Shown: positions 45,349-54,978, counted from the first letter of the stretch. The stretch: DNA of 64,000 bases from Atopobiaceae bacterium (GCA_022482785.1 JAKVON010000008.1:1-64000); one strand, 5' to 3'. Notes: generated from the sequence alone by a model not told the origin. Numbers and translations are program-made.

Positions 45349-48171
45349 ATGGGCAAGGTCAGGGGCTTGATGCGGGTCTTTGTCGCCTTCGCGCTGGCAT
45401 GCCTCCTGTTTCCCTGCCCCGCGATCGCCTCCGCCCCGGCCCGTCGGACCGTTCGCGTGGGAATCACCGAGAGCGAGGACGTCGCATCGGGAACGCCGGA
45501 GAACGCTCTGGCGTCCTTCGAGCGCGACTACCTCCAGGCGGTGGCCGAATACGCCAACTGGGATCTCGTCTACGTCAACGATACGTGGGCGGACAGCCTC
45601 GAGAAGCTCAAGACCGGCGAGATCGACGTTCTCGCCGACGTCTCGAAGACCGACGAGCGCCTCGCGTGTTACAACTTCTCGTCCGAGCCCATGGGCACGG
45701 AGATGTGCTGCCTCTATGCCCCCTCCGACACCGACCTCGAGTACAACGACTTCGCCTCGTTCGACGGGATGACCGTCGGCTACGAGGAGGGCAGCATCGC
45801 CGTCGACTGGCTTACCGACTATGGGGCCGAGAAGGGGTTCTCGGTGAGGACCAAGCCCTATGCGACCGCCTCCGAGCTGTACCAGGCACTCGACTCCGGC
45901 GAGGTCGACGGCGCGGTCAACGCCAGCTTCCTCGGTGCGCCCGAGCATGGCGTCACCATCGCGAAGTTCTCGCCCTCGCCGATCTATCTCGCCACCAGCA
46001 AGGCGGACCCCGCTCTCGCGACCGAGCTCAACGATGCCATGTCCAAGCTCTTCGGCGCCAACCTGAACTTCAACACCGACCTCTACGACTACCACTACGG
46101 CGACGCGAATGCCCTGAGCGTGGGCTACACGAAGGAGGAGCGGGCCTATCTCGCCACGAAGCCGGTGGTCGACGTCTATGTCGAGGATAACTGGGAGCCT
46201 TTCGAGTATGTGGAGGACGGCGAGGTCAAGGGCATCACCCCAGATGTCATCCGCGCGATCGGGGCCGACACGGGCATCACGTTCAACTTCGTGCGTTCGT
46301 CGTCGACGCAGGCTGTCTACTCGGATGCGAGCGGGGTCACGAGCGACACGGTGATGGCCGTGAGCTATGACTACACCTGGGCGAACCAGCACGACCTCCT
46401 GGTCACGCAGCCGTACGTCTCCGGCTCGGTCATGCGCGTCACCCGCGATTCCGAGACCGAGCCCAAGACGGTCGCGGTCGTGTCGGGGGGATACCTCGGG
46501 AACCAGGTGGAGAAGAACTATCCCTACCTCGAGCCCGTGGAGTACGACACGTTCTCCGAGTGCATGGACGCGGTGGGGAGCGGGGCCGCCGACTGCACGT
46601 TCCTCAACTACTACCAGGCGAGCGACTTCCGCTCGACGAGCGCCTACGGGGGCTTCTCCTATCAGCCCGAGCAGAAGATCACCCAGGGCATCGCCCTCGG
46701 GGTGACCAAGGAGTCGAACCCCGTGCTCTTCGGGATTCTCACCAAGTCGCTCCAGAGGCTCTCGGGGAGCACCATCCCGGGCATCCTGAGCCAGGACTCG
46801 GTTCGCCAGGAGGCGCTCACGCCGCAGGTTCTCATGAGGCGCTATCCCCTCGAGATGTCGGCCCTCATCGTGGCGGCATGCGCCGTGGTGGGCATCATGG
46901 TCGCCCTCGCGGTCACATCGGCCGCGAGGCGGCGCAAGAACGAGCAGCTCGTGATCGCCAAGCGGGAGGCCGAGGACGCCAACCGCGCGAAGTCGGACTT
47001 CCTCTCGCGCATGAGCCATGACATCCGCACGCCGCTGAACGGCATCATCGGCATGACCTACCTCACGCAGGAGATGCGGCTGCCTGCCGAGGCGCACGAG
47101 AACCTGGCAAAGATCGACACCTCCTCCAAGTTCCTGCTCTCGCTCATCAACGACGTGCTCGACATGTCGAAGGCCGAGAGCGGCAAGCTCGAGCTGCATC
47201 CCGAGCCCTACCCCATCGAGGAATTCACGGCCTACCTCGACGCCGTCATCCGTCCCCTCTGCGCCGAGAAGGGCCAGCGCTTCGAGCTGGTCATGGGCCC
47301 TCGCGATGGCGGGGTCGTGCCCCTCATCGACAAGCTCCGGGCCAGCCAGGTCTCGTTCAACATCCTCTCGAACGCGGTCAAGTACACGCCCGAGGGCGGC
47401 ACGATCGTCTACCGGATCGAGGAGAGGCCCCTCCCCGGCGACAGGATCTCGATCACGCACGTGATATCCGACACCGGCATCGGGATGAGCGAGGAGTTCC
47501 AGCGGCACCTCTTCGAGCCGTTCACGCAGGAGAACCGCGACGACATCTCGGCCAGGCGCGGGACGGGGCTGGGGCTCGCCATCGTGAGGCGGCTCGTGGA
47601 CGCCATGGGCGGCACCATCAGCGTCGAGAGCGAGATCGGGAAGGGCACCACCTTCACCCTGCGCTACGAGTTCGACACCGTTCCCGCCGAAGAGGTCGAG
47701 GCAGCCGGCGACGTCGTGGGGGATGGCGGCGCGAAGGACGAGGCGGGGCTTGCGGGGAAGCACGTCCTGCTCTGCGAGGACCATCCCCTGAACCAGGAGA
47801 TCGCCAAGTCTCTCCTGGAGGAGAGGGGCATGGCCGTCGACGTGGCCGAGGACGGCAGGGAGGGCGTCGAGGCGTTCGGGACGTCGCCCGTCGGGGGCTA
47901 CGACGCCATTCTCATGGACATCCGCATGCCCGTCATGGACGGATACGAGGCGACGCGCGCGATACGCGCCCTCGACCGGCCGGACGCGAAGACGGTGCCC
48001 GTCATCGCGATGACGGCCGACGCGTTTGCCGACGACGTTCAGAAGGCACATGACGCCGGCATGGACGCCCATGTCGCCAAGCCGGTCGAGCCCGAGGTGC
48101 TGTACTCGGCGCTCGCGAAGTGCATGGGCGAGCGGCACGGACAGGGACCTGCCCAAGGGGGCGACAGATGA
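45349..48171 (+). CDS. Hybrid sensor histidine kinase with two periplasmic solute-binding domains
   Basis: A 940-residue protein. A signal/anchor (about 1-27) is followed by two SBP_bac_3-type domains (about 35-260 and 265-500, the second starting VDVYVEDNWEPFEYVEDGEV), a membrane helix (about 501-523) and a short coiled linker. Then come HisKA with His557 (MSHDIRTPLNG), HATPase_c (NILSNAVKYTPEGG, DTGIGM, GTGLGLAI) and a receiver domain with Asp857 (ILMDIRMPVMDG). The architecture is BvgS/EvgS-like. It should sense amino acids or similar small solutes outside the cell. There is no Hpt or output regulator nearby. The ATG at 45349 is preceded by GCGAGGGGG. Confidence 0.92.
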   Translation: MGKVRGLMRVFVAFALACLLFPCPAIASAPARRTVRVGITESEDVASGTPENALASFERDYLQAVAEYANWDLVYVNDTWADSLEKLKTGEIDVLADVSKTDERLACYNFSSEPMGTEMCCLYAPSDTDLEYNDFASFDGMTVGYEEGSIAVDWLTDYGAEKGFSVRTKPYATASELYQALDSGEVDGAVNASFLGAPEHGVTIAKFSPSPIYLATSKADPALATELNDAMSKLFGANLNFNTDLYDYHYGDANALSVGYTKEERAYLATKPVVDVYVEDNWEPFEYVEDGEVKGITPDVIRAIGADTGITFNFVRSSSTQAVYSDASGVTSDTVMAVSYDYTWANQHDLLVTQPYVSGSVMRVTRDSETEPKTVAVVSGGYLGNQVEKNYPYLEPVEYDTFSECMDAVGSGAADCTFLNYYQASDFRSTSAYGGFSYQPEQKITQGIALGVTKESNPVLFGILTKSLQRLSGSTIPGILSQDSVRQEALTPQVLMRRYPLEMSALIVAACAVVGIMVALAVTSAARRRKNEQLVIAKREAEDANRAKSDFLSRMSHDIRTPLNGIIGMTYLTQEMRLPAEAHENLAKIDTSSKFLLSLINDVLDMSKAESGKLELHPEPYPIEEFTAYLDAVIRPLCAEKGQRFELVMGPRDGGVVPLIDKLRASQVSFNILSNAVKYTPEGGTIVYRIEERPLPGDRISITHVISDTGIGMSEEFQRHLFEPFTQENRDDISARRGTGLGLAIVRRLVDAMGGTISVESEIGKGTTFTLRYEFDTVPAEEVEAAGDVVGDGGAKDEAGLAGKHVLLCEDHPLNQEIAKSLLEERGMAVDVAEDGREGVEAFGTSPVGGYDAILMDIRMPVMDGYEATRAIRALDRPDAKTVPVIAMTADAFADDVQKAHDAGMDAHVAKPVEPEVLYSALAKCMGERHGQGPAQGGDR

Positions 48172-48971
48172 GGCTGACCATGCTGGGGACGGGAAACGCC
48201 CTCGTCACCAAGTGCTACAACACCTGCTTCGTCATCGACGGCGAGGGCGGCCCCGTGATGGTCGACGGCGGTGGCGGCAATGCCGTCCTCCGCCAGCTCG
48301 AGCTCGCCGGCCTCGACTGGAGGGACATGCGCGACGTCTTCGTCACGCACAAGCATATCGACCACCTCCTCGGCGTGGTCTGGATGGTTCGGATGATCTG
48401 CCAGCACATGGAGCAGGGCGACTATGACGGGGAGGCTCGCATCTACGCCAACGGCGAGGTCTGCGACCTGCTGCGCTCGGCCGCGAATGACCTCCTGCCC
48501 GCGAAGCACGCGCGCCACCTCGGCGAGCGCCTGGCGCTGACCGAGGTACACGACGGCGATGCCGCCGACATCTGCGGACGACGCATGGAGTTCTTCGACA
48601 TCGGCTCCACCAAGGCGGCCCAGATGGGCTTCCGCATGGGGCTGCCGGAGGGCGGGACGCTCGTCTGCTGCGGGGACGAGCCATGCTCGGAGAGGGGAGA
48701 GCGCTATGCCCGCGGCGCCTCCTGGATGCTCCACGAGGCCTTCTGCCTGAGGTCGCAGGCAGACGTCTTCCACCCCTATGAGAAGCACCACTCCACGGTG
48801 GCGGACGCCTGCGAGCTCGCCGAGCGCCTTGGCGTGGGGAATCTGGTGCTCTACCACACCGAGGACGCGAACCTCGCGCGGCGAGGGGAGCTCTACCTCG
48901 CCGAGGGCGCGCCCCTGTTCGGCGGCGGCCTCTACGTCCCGGACGACCTGGAGACGATCGAGCTCCTGTGA
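48168..48971 (+). CDS. Metallo-beta-lactamase-fold hydrolase (RNase Z/AtsA-like)
   Basis: A 267-residue MBL-fold protein with the metal motif THKHIDHLLG (HxHxDH), the first strand MLGTGNALVTKCYNTCFVI, the GDEPC strand and HEAFC, and a late His in LVLYHTED. The start resembles RNase Z/arylsulfatase-type MBLs. The ATG overlaps the stop of the histidine kinase gene by four bases, so translation is coupled. Why a hydrolase follows a sensor kinase is not clear. Substrate unknown. Confidence 0.88.
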   Translation: MRLTMLGTGNALVTKCYNTCFVIDGEGGPVMVDGGGGNAVLRQLELAGLDWRDMRDVFVTHKHIDHLLGVVWMVRMICQHMEQGDYDGEARIYANGEVCDLLRSAANDLLPAKHARHLGERLALTEVHDGDAADICGRRMEFFDIGSTKAAQMGFRMGLPEGGTLVCCGDEPCSERGERYARGASWMLHEAFCLRSQADVFHPYEKHHSTVADACELAERLGVGNLVLYHTEDANLARRGELYLAEGAPLFGGGLYVPDDLETIELL

Positions 48972-49039
48972 GGCGGGCGCCCATCGCATCGAGCCACACG
49001 CAAAGCGGGCCGGGAATCGCTTCCCGGCCCGCGCATGTG

Positions 49040-49116
49040 TGGTAGCCCGTACCAGATTCGAACTGGTGATCTCCGCCTTGAGAGGGCGGCGTCCTAAACC
49101 GCTAGACGAACGGGCC
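49040..49116 (-). tRNA. tRNA-Glu (CUC)
   Basis: Cloverleaf on the minus strand. Acceptor stem GGCCCGT with ACGGGCT, anticodon stem CCGCC/GGCGG with loop CTCTCAA (anticodon CUC), T-arm with GTTCGAATC, and an encoded CCA end. Confidence 0.95.
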
Positions 49117-49132
49117 ATATGTGAGCAGGACT

Positions 49133-49206
49133 TGGCTGGGATGGAGGGAGTCGAACCCCCATTGACGGAACCAGAATCCGCTGTCCTGCCATTAGACGAC
49201 ATCCCA
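49133..49206 (-). tRNA. tRNA-Gln (CUG)
   Basis: Cloverleaf on the minus strand. Acceptor TGGGATG/CATCCCA, anticodon loop TTCTGGT (anticodon CUG), T-loop GGTTCGACTCC, and encoded GCCA end. It lies 16 bp upstream of tRNA-Glu, and the two are probably one transcript. Confidence 0.95.
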
Positions 49207-49250
49207 ATCGTGCGGGACAAAGTCCTGTGCGCCTCTCAGCGCGAGGAAAC

Positions 49251-49279
49251 ACTTTACGTGAATCTCCCTGCCCGCGCAA
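49251..49279 (-). promoter_or_regulatory. Promoter of the tRNA pair
   Basis: Minus-strand -35 TTGCGC (49274-49279) and -10 TAAAGT (49251-49256) with exactly 17 bp between them, about 40 bp before tRNA-Gln. I see no other clear element in the 233-bp gap to the ABC transporter gene. Confidence 0.6.
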
Positions 49280-49439
49280 CACCTAGCGCCAAAGAAAGTG
49301 CCGTCGTCCCGAACGTTTCACGAAGGCTCCAAAGGCCGCGCGTGTTTCCCGGCGGTATCCATCGGTCGTCAACCCTAGCCAGGCGTGTCGGGGATACGGT
49401 AGGCTACGTACCAACGACACGAGGGAGGGACGCGCGTCC

Positions 49440-50168
49440 ATGGCGAACATGATCGAGATCAAGCACCTCAACAAGTACTTCGGAGACCTGCATGTCCTGA
49501 AGGACGTCAGCCTGGAGGTCGCCGCCGGCGAGAAGCTGGTCATCATCGGGCCCTCGGGCTCGGGCAAGTCCACGCTCATCCGCTGCATCAACTACCTCGA
49601 GCGGCCCACCTCCGGCCAGGTCCTCATCGACGGGCAGGAGATGACGGAGAAGAACCACCTCGCCATGGTGCGCACGTACTCCTCCATGGTCTTCCAGCAG
49701 TTCAACCTCTACCCCAACATGACGGTGCTCGAAAACCTCACGCTCGCGCCCGTGAAGCTCCAGGGCAAGGACAAGGACGAGGCGGCCGAGACCGCGATGG
49801 CCAACCTCAAGCGCGTCGGCCTCGCCCACAAGGCCGACGAGTACCCGCAGAACCTCTCCGGCGGCCAGCAGCAGCGCGTCGCCATCGCGCGAGCCCTCTG
49901 CACCAAGCAGCCCATCATCCTGTTCGACGAGCCCACGAGCGCGCTCGACCCCGAGATGGTGCAGGAGGTCCTGAACGTCATGGTCGAGCTCGCGCAGGAG
50001 AACATCACGATGCTCTGCGTGACGCACGAGATGGGCTTCGCCCGCGAGGTGGCCGACCGCGTCATCTTCATGGATGACGGCCAGATCCTCGAGTCGGGCA
50101 CGCCCGAGCACTTCTTCGAGCACCCCGACAACGAGCGCTGCAGGCAGTTCCTGAGCAAGATCCTGTAG
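49440..50168 (+). CDS. glnQ: Polar amino-acid ABC transporter ATP-binding protein
   Basis: A 242-residue ATPase of the GlnQ/HisP type. Walker A is [10 protein letters not shown]-loop [17 protein letters not shown], signature [15 protein letters not shown], Walker [13 protein letters not shown], and the switch His is in CVTHEMGF. It powers uptake with the binding protein and two permeases that follow. The gene order is ATPase, binding protein, permease, permease. Substrate is probably glutamine, glutamate or aspartate, not proven. The ATG is preceded by GAGGGAGGGA. Confidence 0.94.
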   Translation: MANMIEIKHLNKYFGDLHVLKDVSLEVAAGEKLVIIGPSGSGKSTLIRCINYLERPTSGQVLIDGQEMTEKNHLAMVRTYSSMVFQQFNLYPNMTVLENLTLAPVKLQGKDKDEAAETAMANLKRVGLAHKADEYPQNLSGGQQQRVAIARALCTKQPIILFDEPTSALDPEMVQEVLNVMVELAQENITMLCVTHEMGFAREVADRVIFMDDGQILESGTPEHFFEHPDNERCRQFLSKIL

Positions 50169-50191
50169 CGGCGCGAGGGGAGGGCGCGGAA

Positions 50192-51055
50192 ATGATCACA
50201 AGAAGGGGATTCGTGGGGCTTGCGGGCTGGTCGTGCCTGGCCGCCCTTGGCGTCGCGGCGCTTCCCGGCTGCTCCTCGGGCCAGGCGGGCGACTCCGGCG
50301 CGCGGATCACGAGCGACCCGGGCGTCGCGTCCGTCAGGGGCCGCGGCATCCTCAAGGCCGGCGTGAAGACCGACCTTCCCGGCTACGGCTACCAGAACCC
50401 GGCCACGGGCGAGTTCGAGGGGCTCGAGGTCGACCTCTGCTACCACATCGCCGGCAGCGTCTTCGGCTGCTCGGCAGACGACGCCAAGTCGCGCGGGCTC
50501 GTCGACTTCGAAGGCGTCACCGCCAAGACGCGCGGGCCCTTCCTCGACAACGGCCAGGTGGATGTCGTGTGCGCCACCTTCACCATCACCGAGGAGCGCA
50601 AGAAGTCGTGGAACTTCTCCGAGCCCTATCGCATCGACTCGATCGGCATCCTCGTGGAGCGGGACTCCGGCATGGAGCGCATGGCGGACCTCGACGGCAG
50701 GATCATCGGCGTCGCCCAGGGTGCCAACACCAAGGCCCAGCTCGAGAAGATGCTCGCCCAGCAGGCGCCTGACGCCCACGTGACCTACCAGAAGTTCCCC
50801 GACTATCCCACCATCGCGGCGTCCCTCTCGTCGGGCACCATCGACGCGTTCTCGGTCGATCGCTCCATCCTCGGCGCCTACACGGACGACTCCACCTGCC
50901 TGCTCGACCCCTCGGTGGTCTTCGGCGAGCAGAAGTACGGCATCACCACCAACAAGTACGCGACCGAGCTCGCGGGGCTGTGCAACCAGCTCGTCCTCGA
51001 CCTCAGGGCCGCAGGCGAGCTCGACCGCATGATCGCCTCGCACAACCTGCTCTAG
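50192..51055 (+). CDS. Amino-acid ABC transporter substrate-binding lipoprotein
   Basis: A 287-residue SBP_bac_3 protein. The N-terminus TRRGFVGLAG has twin arginines and ends in a lipobox LPGCSS, so it is a lipoprotein, possibly Tat-exported. The mature part has LKAGVKTDLPGYGYQNPATG, the conserved ITEERKKSWNFSEPY block and GTIDAFSVDRSIL. The ITEER(KxxxxFSxPY) block is typical of glutamate/glutamine-type binding proteins. It lies 23 bp after the ATPase gene. Confidence 0.93.
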   Translation: MITRRGFVGLAGWSCLAALGVAALPGCSSGQAGDSGARITSDPGVASVRGRGILKAGVKTDLPGYGYQNPATGEFEGLEVDLCYHIAGSVFGCSADDAKSRGLVDFEGVTAKTRGPFLDNGQVDVVCATFTITEERKKSWNFSEPYRIDSIGILVERDSGMERMADLDGRIIGVAQGANTKAQLEKMLAQQAPDAHVTYQKFPDYPTIAASLSSGTIDAFSVDRSILGAYTDDSTCLLDPSVVFGEQKYGITTNKYATELAGLCNQLVLDLRAAGELDRMIASHNLL

Positions 51056-51071
51056 GAGGGGAGGGAACCGA

Positions 51072-51806
51072 ATGGACCTGTTTGACGCATCGCGCTGGGC
51101 AACCACCCTTGCCGGGATGGGCGACCTCTGGGGAGGCTTCCTCTTCACCATCGAGGTGTCTCTCGCGGGGCTTGCCGTGGCGCTCGTGACGGGCACGCTC
51201 CTTGGCGTCATGTCGAGCACCGAGAACCGCGCCCTGCGCGTCATCAGTCGCGTCTACGTGGAGTTCTTCCAGAATACCCCGCTCGTGGTGCAGGTCTTCC
51301 TGTTCTACAGCGGCGTGCCCCAGATCTTCCGCGCCCTGGGCCACACCGGAACGCCGGTGCGCGTGGCGCCGTTCGTCCTGGGGGTCGTGGGCGTGGGGCT
51401 CTACCATGCGGCCTACGTCTCCGAGGTCATCCGCACCGGCATCGAGGCGGTGCCCAAGGGGCAGATGGAGGGGGCCCAGTCGCAGGGCTTCTCTCGCGTG
51501 CAGGCCTACCGCTACATCATCCTTCCCCAGACCTTCAAGATCATCCTCCCGCCCCTGGCGAATCAGGCGCTGAACCTCATCAAGAACACCTCGGTGCTGG
51601 CGCTCGTCGCCGGCGGGGACCTCATGTACAACGCCGACAACCTCGTCTCCGACTCCGGCTTCCTGCAGGGCTACGTCCTGTGCTGCGTGATGTACTTCGT
51701 CATCTGCTTCCCGCTCGCGCTGCTCATCAAGTGGCTCGAGAGGCGCTCGAAGCAGACCCCCAAGGCCAAGCCCACGCCCGCCGCCGGCGTCGCGAAGGAG
51801 GCGTAG
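51072..51806 (+). CDS. Amino-acid ABC transporter permease 1
   Basis: A 244-residue HisM/GlnP-type permease with about five membrane segments. The EAA loop is AAYVSEVIRTGIEAVPKGQMEGAQSQG (in part), and an early VEFFQNTPLVVQVFLFY block is the family signature. It ends in a Lys/Pro-rich tail. Starts 16 bp after the binding protein and is followed after 3 bp by the second permease. Confidence 0.94.
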   Translation: MDLFDASRWATTLAGMGDLWGGFLFTIEVSLAGLAVALVTGTLLGVMSSTENRALRVISRVYVEFFQNTPLVVQVFLFYSGVPQIFRALGHTGTPVRVAPFVLGVVGVGLYHAAYVSEVIRTGIEAVPKGQMEGAQSQGFSRVQAYRYIILPQTFKIILPPLANQALNLIKNTSVLALVAGGDLMYNADNLVSDSGFLQGYVLCCVMYFVICFPLALLIKWLERRSKQTPKAKPTPAAGVAKEA

Positions 51807-51809
51807 GCC

Positions 51810-52457
51810 ATGGACATCCTCAGCCCCACGAACCTCGCCTTCATGATGCAGGGATTCTGGACCACCATCCTCATCTCCGCGGCCTCCATCGTGCTCTCCG
51901 TGATCCTCGGGACCGTCCTGGCGATGGTCAAGAGCTATTGCACGGGGCGGCTCAAGTGGCTCTCCGCGCTGGCGACCGCCTATATCGAGCTCTTCCGCTG
52001 CACGCCCAACCTGCTGTGGATCCTCATCATCCGCTTCACGGTCCAGGGCGACGCCACGCTCATCTCGATCCTCGCCTTCACGGTGTTCACCTCCGCGGTC
52101 ATGGCCGAGATCGTGCGAGGCGGCCTCAACGCCGTCCCCAAGGGGCAGTTCGAGGCGGCGCACTCGCAAGGCTTCGGCTTCTTCGCCACGATGCGTCTCG
52201 TCGTGCTCCCGCAGGCCTTCAAGATGATCGTCCCGGCGCTCTTCAGCCAGTGCACCACGGTCATCAAGGACACCTCGTTCCTCAAGGCGATCGACGTCCA
52301 CGAGTTCATGCGCAACTCCAGCGTGGTCATGGGCTCGGCCCGCGGCATCGAGCAGATCCTCGTGCTCTACGGGTTCATCCTGCTCACCTACTTCATCCTG
52401 AACTTCGCCATCTCGCTGGCCGTGCGTTCCTACCAGAAGCGCGCGGTGGCGGTGTAG
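51810..52457 (+). CDS. Amino-acid ABC transporter permease 2
   Basis: A 215-residue HisQ-type permease that pairs with the previous one. The IELFRCTPNLLWILIIRF block and the EAA loop MAEIVRGGLNAVPKGQFEAA (in part) are conserved. Five hydrophobic segments. The likely operon continues with the kinase-like gene 24 bp downstream. Confidence 0.94.
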   Translation: MDILSPTNLAFMMQGFWTTILISAASIVLSVILGTVLAMVKSYCTGRLKWLSALATAYIELFRCTPNLLWILIIRFTVQGDATLISILAFTVFTSAVMAEIVRGGLNAVPKGQFEAAHSQGFGFFATMRLVVLPQAFKMIVPALFSQCTTVIKDTSFLKAIDVHEFMRNSSVVMGSARGIEQILVLYGFILLTYFILNFAISLAVRSYQKRAVAV

Positions 52458-52481
52458 CGACGAGAGATCCGAGGAGGTCCC

Positions 52482-53141
52482 ATGCCAAAGAGCAAGGCGG
52501 ACGCGTCCGCGAGGGTCGCCCTTCCCGACGAGCAGCCGGTCGTCATATCGATAGCGCGCGACTACGGCGCGGAGGGCCACGAGATAGGCAAGCTCCTCTC
52601 CGTCGAGCTGGGTATCCCCCTCTACGACAACGAGCTGCTCGTGCGCTCGGCCCTGAAAAGCGGCCTCGAGGTCGACCAGGCCGCCGCCTACGACGAGCGT
52701 GCCGCCGCGGAGATGTACGCCTTCCTGCCCGACCGCATCGACGCGCTCACCGTCTCGGACAAGCTCTACAAGGCGATGCGCCAGGTCATCCTCGACCTCG
52801 GGACGAGTCCCTGCATCATCGAGGGGCGCCTGTCCGACTACATCCTGCGCAGGAATCCCAATCTGGTGAGCGTGCTGGTCACCGCCTCCTTCGACGAGCG
52901 CGTCGAGATCGTGCGCGCCAAGCGGGGCCTCTCCAAGAGGGACGGGCGCAAGCTCGTCAAGAAGATGCAGCGGGGCCGCGAGGACTTCTATCGGCGCTAC
53001 TCCGCCGGCAAATGGGACCTGCATGCCAACAAGGACCTCGTCGTCGACCGTGCCGCCTTCGGCCGCGAGGGATGCTGCGCCATCATCGCATCCGCCTATC
53101 GGGCGAAGGTCCGGCTCGCGCAGGAGCCCGATGGCTCATAG
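52482..53141 (+). CDS. Cytidylate-kinase-like family protein
   Basis: A 219-residue protein of the PF13189-type cytidylate kinase-like family. It has VISIARDYGAEGHEIGKLL in place of a standard P-loop, then LYDNELL, IIEGRLSDYIL and an Arg-rich lid (RAKRGLSKRDGRKLVKKM). These proteins are common in gut anaerobes and their substrate is unknown. It directly follows the amino-acid transporter genes, with GAGGAGG before its ATG, and could be their co-regulated partner. Confidence 0.83.
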   Translation: MPKSKADASARVALPDEQPVVISIARDYGAEGHEIGKLLSVELGIPLYDNELLVRSALKSGLEVDQAAAYDERAAAEMYAFLPDRIDALTVSDKLYKAMRQVILDLGTSPCIIEGRLSDYILRRNPNLVSVLVTASFDERVEIVRAKRGLSKRDGRKLVKKMQRGREDFYRRYSAGKWDLHANKDLVVDRAAFGREGCCAIIASAYRAKVRLAQEPDGS

Positions 53142-53309
53142 GCCCCTTGCGTCGGTCTTGAAAAACGTTGCCATTTGATTAACGGAGGGGGCCTGGTGAC
53201 GGCTCCTGGCGTGATATATGAGGAAAACACGGTATTCTTGTCACGTGCGCTTGGGGGAGTCCCGGCGGACGGAATCGCTCCTCATACGGAAACGAAAGGG
53301 AGACCAGGG

Positions 53310-54911
53310 ATGGATTCGTTGAAGCCAGTTGTTTCGCGCAGGAAGTTCGTCGAGATCTTTGGCGCCGTGAGCGCCATGGGCGCGACGAGCATGTTCGTCA
53401 GCGGGTGCGGCAGCACGAGCTCGGGGTCTGCCACCGACACCATCACGTTCGGCCAGGGCGCCGACCCTCGCGGCCTCGACCCCGCCTACGTCGACGACGG
53501 CGAGTCGGCGAAGATCATGTGCAACATCTACGAGACGCTCCTGTGCTATGACAAGTCCAGCTGTGACATCAAGCCATGCCTGGCCAAGGAGTACAAGATC
53601 TCGGATGACGGCCTCACCTACACGCTGACCCTCGAGCAGGGCGTCAAGTTCCACGACGGCACCGACTTCAACGCCGCGGCCGTCAAGAAGTCCATCGAGC
53701 GCCAGCTCGAGCCCAACCGCAACGACGACATGCCCTACGCGTCGTTCGTGTTCGGCACCGCCTCCAAGGGCGACGGGGTCAAGACCGTCGAGGCGACCGA
53801 CGACCACACCGTCACCATCACCCTGGCCGCGGCCTCCACGCCGTTCCTCAAGAACCTCGCGATGGTGCTCGCGAGCCCCATCGTGAGCCCCACGGCGCTC
53901 GACAAGAACAACGGCAACCTCAACGAGGCCCCCTGCGGCACCGGCCCCTACTCCTTCGTGAGCTGGTCCAAGGGCCAGAACGTCGTTCTCAAGGCCAACG
54001 ACTCCTACTGGAACAGCGACAAGAAGGCCAAGACCAAGAACGTCATCTTCAAGTTCATCTCCGAGAACGCCAGCCGCGTGACCGCCCTCAACAACGGCGA
54101 GTGCGACATCATCGACGGCATCGACGACACCGTGGTCGACACCATCAAGAATGCCGGCAACTCGCTGTTCGACGAGGACGGCATGAACATCAACTACATG
54201 GCCTACAACACCACGAGCTCGATCTTCAGCGATGTCAACGCCCGCCGCGCCTTCTCCAAGGCCGTCGACGTCGCCACGCTGGTCAAGAGCCTCTACGGCG
54301 ACTATGCCAGCGCCGCCACCTCGGTCATGCCCCTCTGGATGGCTCCCTACGACAAGGACGTCGCCCAGGTTGCCTATGACGCCGACGCCGCCAAGAAGGA
54401 GCTCGCTGCCCTCAACATCACCCAGGTCAAGTGCATCACCTACTCCAACCCGCGCCCCTACAACACCAAGGGCGGCCAGGTCCTCGCAGAGGCCATCCAG
54501 GGCATGCTCGACAAGGTGGGCGTCAAGGTGAACATCGACACCTACGACTGGACGACCTACAAGACGAAGGTCCAGACCGAGGCCTACGACATCTGCTTCT
54601 ACGGCTGGACGGGCGACAACGGCGACCCCGACAACTTCATGAACCTGCTCGCCGACTCCAACGTCTCGATGAACGTCGCCCGCTACGACAACTCGGCCTA
54701 CAAGGCGCTCATCGCGGAGGGCCTCGCCACGCCCGAGGGGGATGCCCGCAACGACATCTACCTCCAGTGCGAGAAGATGGTCGCCGACCAGGCCGTGTGG
54801 CTGCCCATCTCCCATTCCAAGGACCTCGCGGGCTACAACCCCAAGGTGAAGGACTTCGTCATTCACCCCACGGGCGTCGTGTGGCTCTGGGGCGCCACCA
54901 AGAGCGCCTAG
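53310..54911 (+). CDS. Dipeptide/oligopeptide ABC transporter substrate-binding lipoprotein
   Basis: A 533-residue SBP_bac_5 protein. The ATG at 53310 after AAAGGGAG gives a basic N-terminus (SRRKFVE) and a lipobox VSGCGS. The mature part has GADPRGLDPAYVDDGES, VKFHDGTDFNAAAVKKSIER, APCGTGPYSFVSW and YGWTGDNGDPDNF, the usual landmarks of DppA/OppA proteins. It collects di- or oligopeptides for the permease and ATPases that follow. The frame is open upstream to 53175 without homology. Confidence 0.94.
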   Translation: MDSLKPVVSRRKFVEIFGAVSAMGATSMFVSGCGSTSSGSATDTITFGQGADPRGLDPAYVDDGESAKIMCNIYETLLCYDKSSCDIKPCLAKEYKISDDGLTYTLTLEQGVKFHDGTDFNAAAVKKSIERQLEPNRNDDMPYASFVFGTASKGDGVKTVEATDDHTVTITLAAASTPFLKNLAMVLASPIVSPTALDKNNGNLNEAPCGTGPYSFVSWSKGQNVVLKANDSYWNSDKKAKTKNVIFKFISENASRVTALNNGECDIIDGIDDTVVDTIKNAGNSLFDEDGMNINYMAYNTTSSIFSDVNARRAFSKAVDVATLVKSLYGDYASAATSVMPLWMAPYDKDVAQVAYDADAAKKELAALNITQVKCITYSNPRPYNTKGGQVLAEAIQGMLDKVGVKVNIDTYDWTTYKTKVQTEAYDICFYGWTGDNGDPDNFMNLLADSNVSMNVARYDNSAYKALIAEGLATPEGDARNDIYLQCEKMVADQAVWLPISHSKDLAGYNPKVKDFVIHPTGVVWLWGATKSA

Positions 54912-54948
54912 CCGCCGCCCCTCGCAGGAACGTTCATACGGTTCGTTA

Positions 54949-54978
54949 GGTAGACCGGGCCAGCGCGCCCGGTCTACC
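54949..54978 (+). terminator. Hairpin between binding protein and permease genes
   Basis: Perfect 12-bp arms GGTAGACCGGGC (54949-54960) and GCCCGGTCTACC (54967-54978), 6-nt loop, no T-run. This kind of hairpin typically lets the binding protein be made in excess. Confidence 0.7.

Noticed and set aside
44912-45370. A 152-codon frame with a hydrophobic start
   Set aside because: No ribosome site, no family, and most of it covers the palindromic repeat. Kept only as a remark.
45298-48156. A 952-codon minus-strand open frame opposite the hybrid kinase
   Set aside because: Same artefact of codon bias. No domain is recognisable, and the plus strand has a complete, well-defined kinase.
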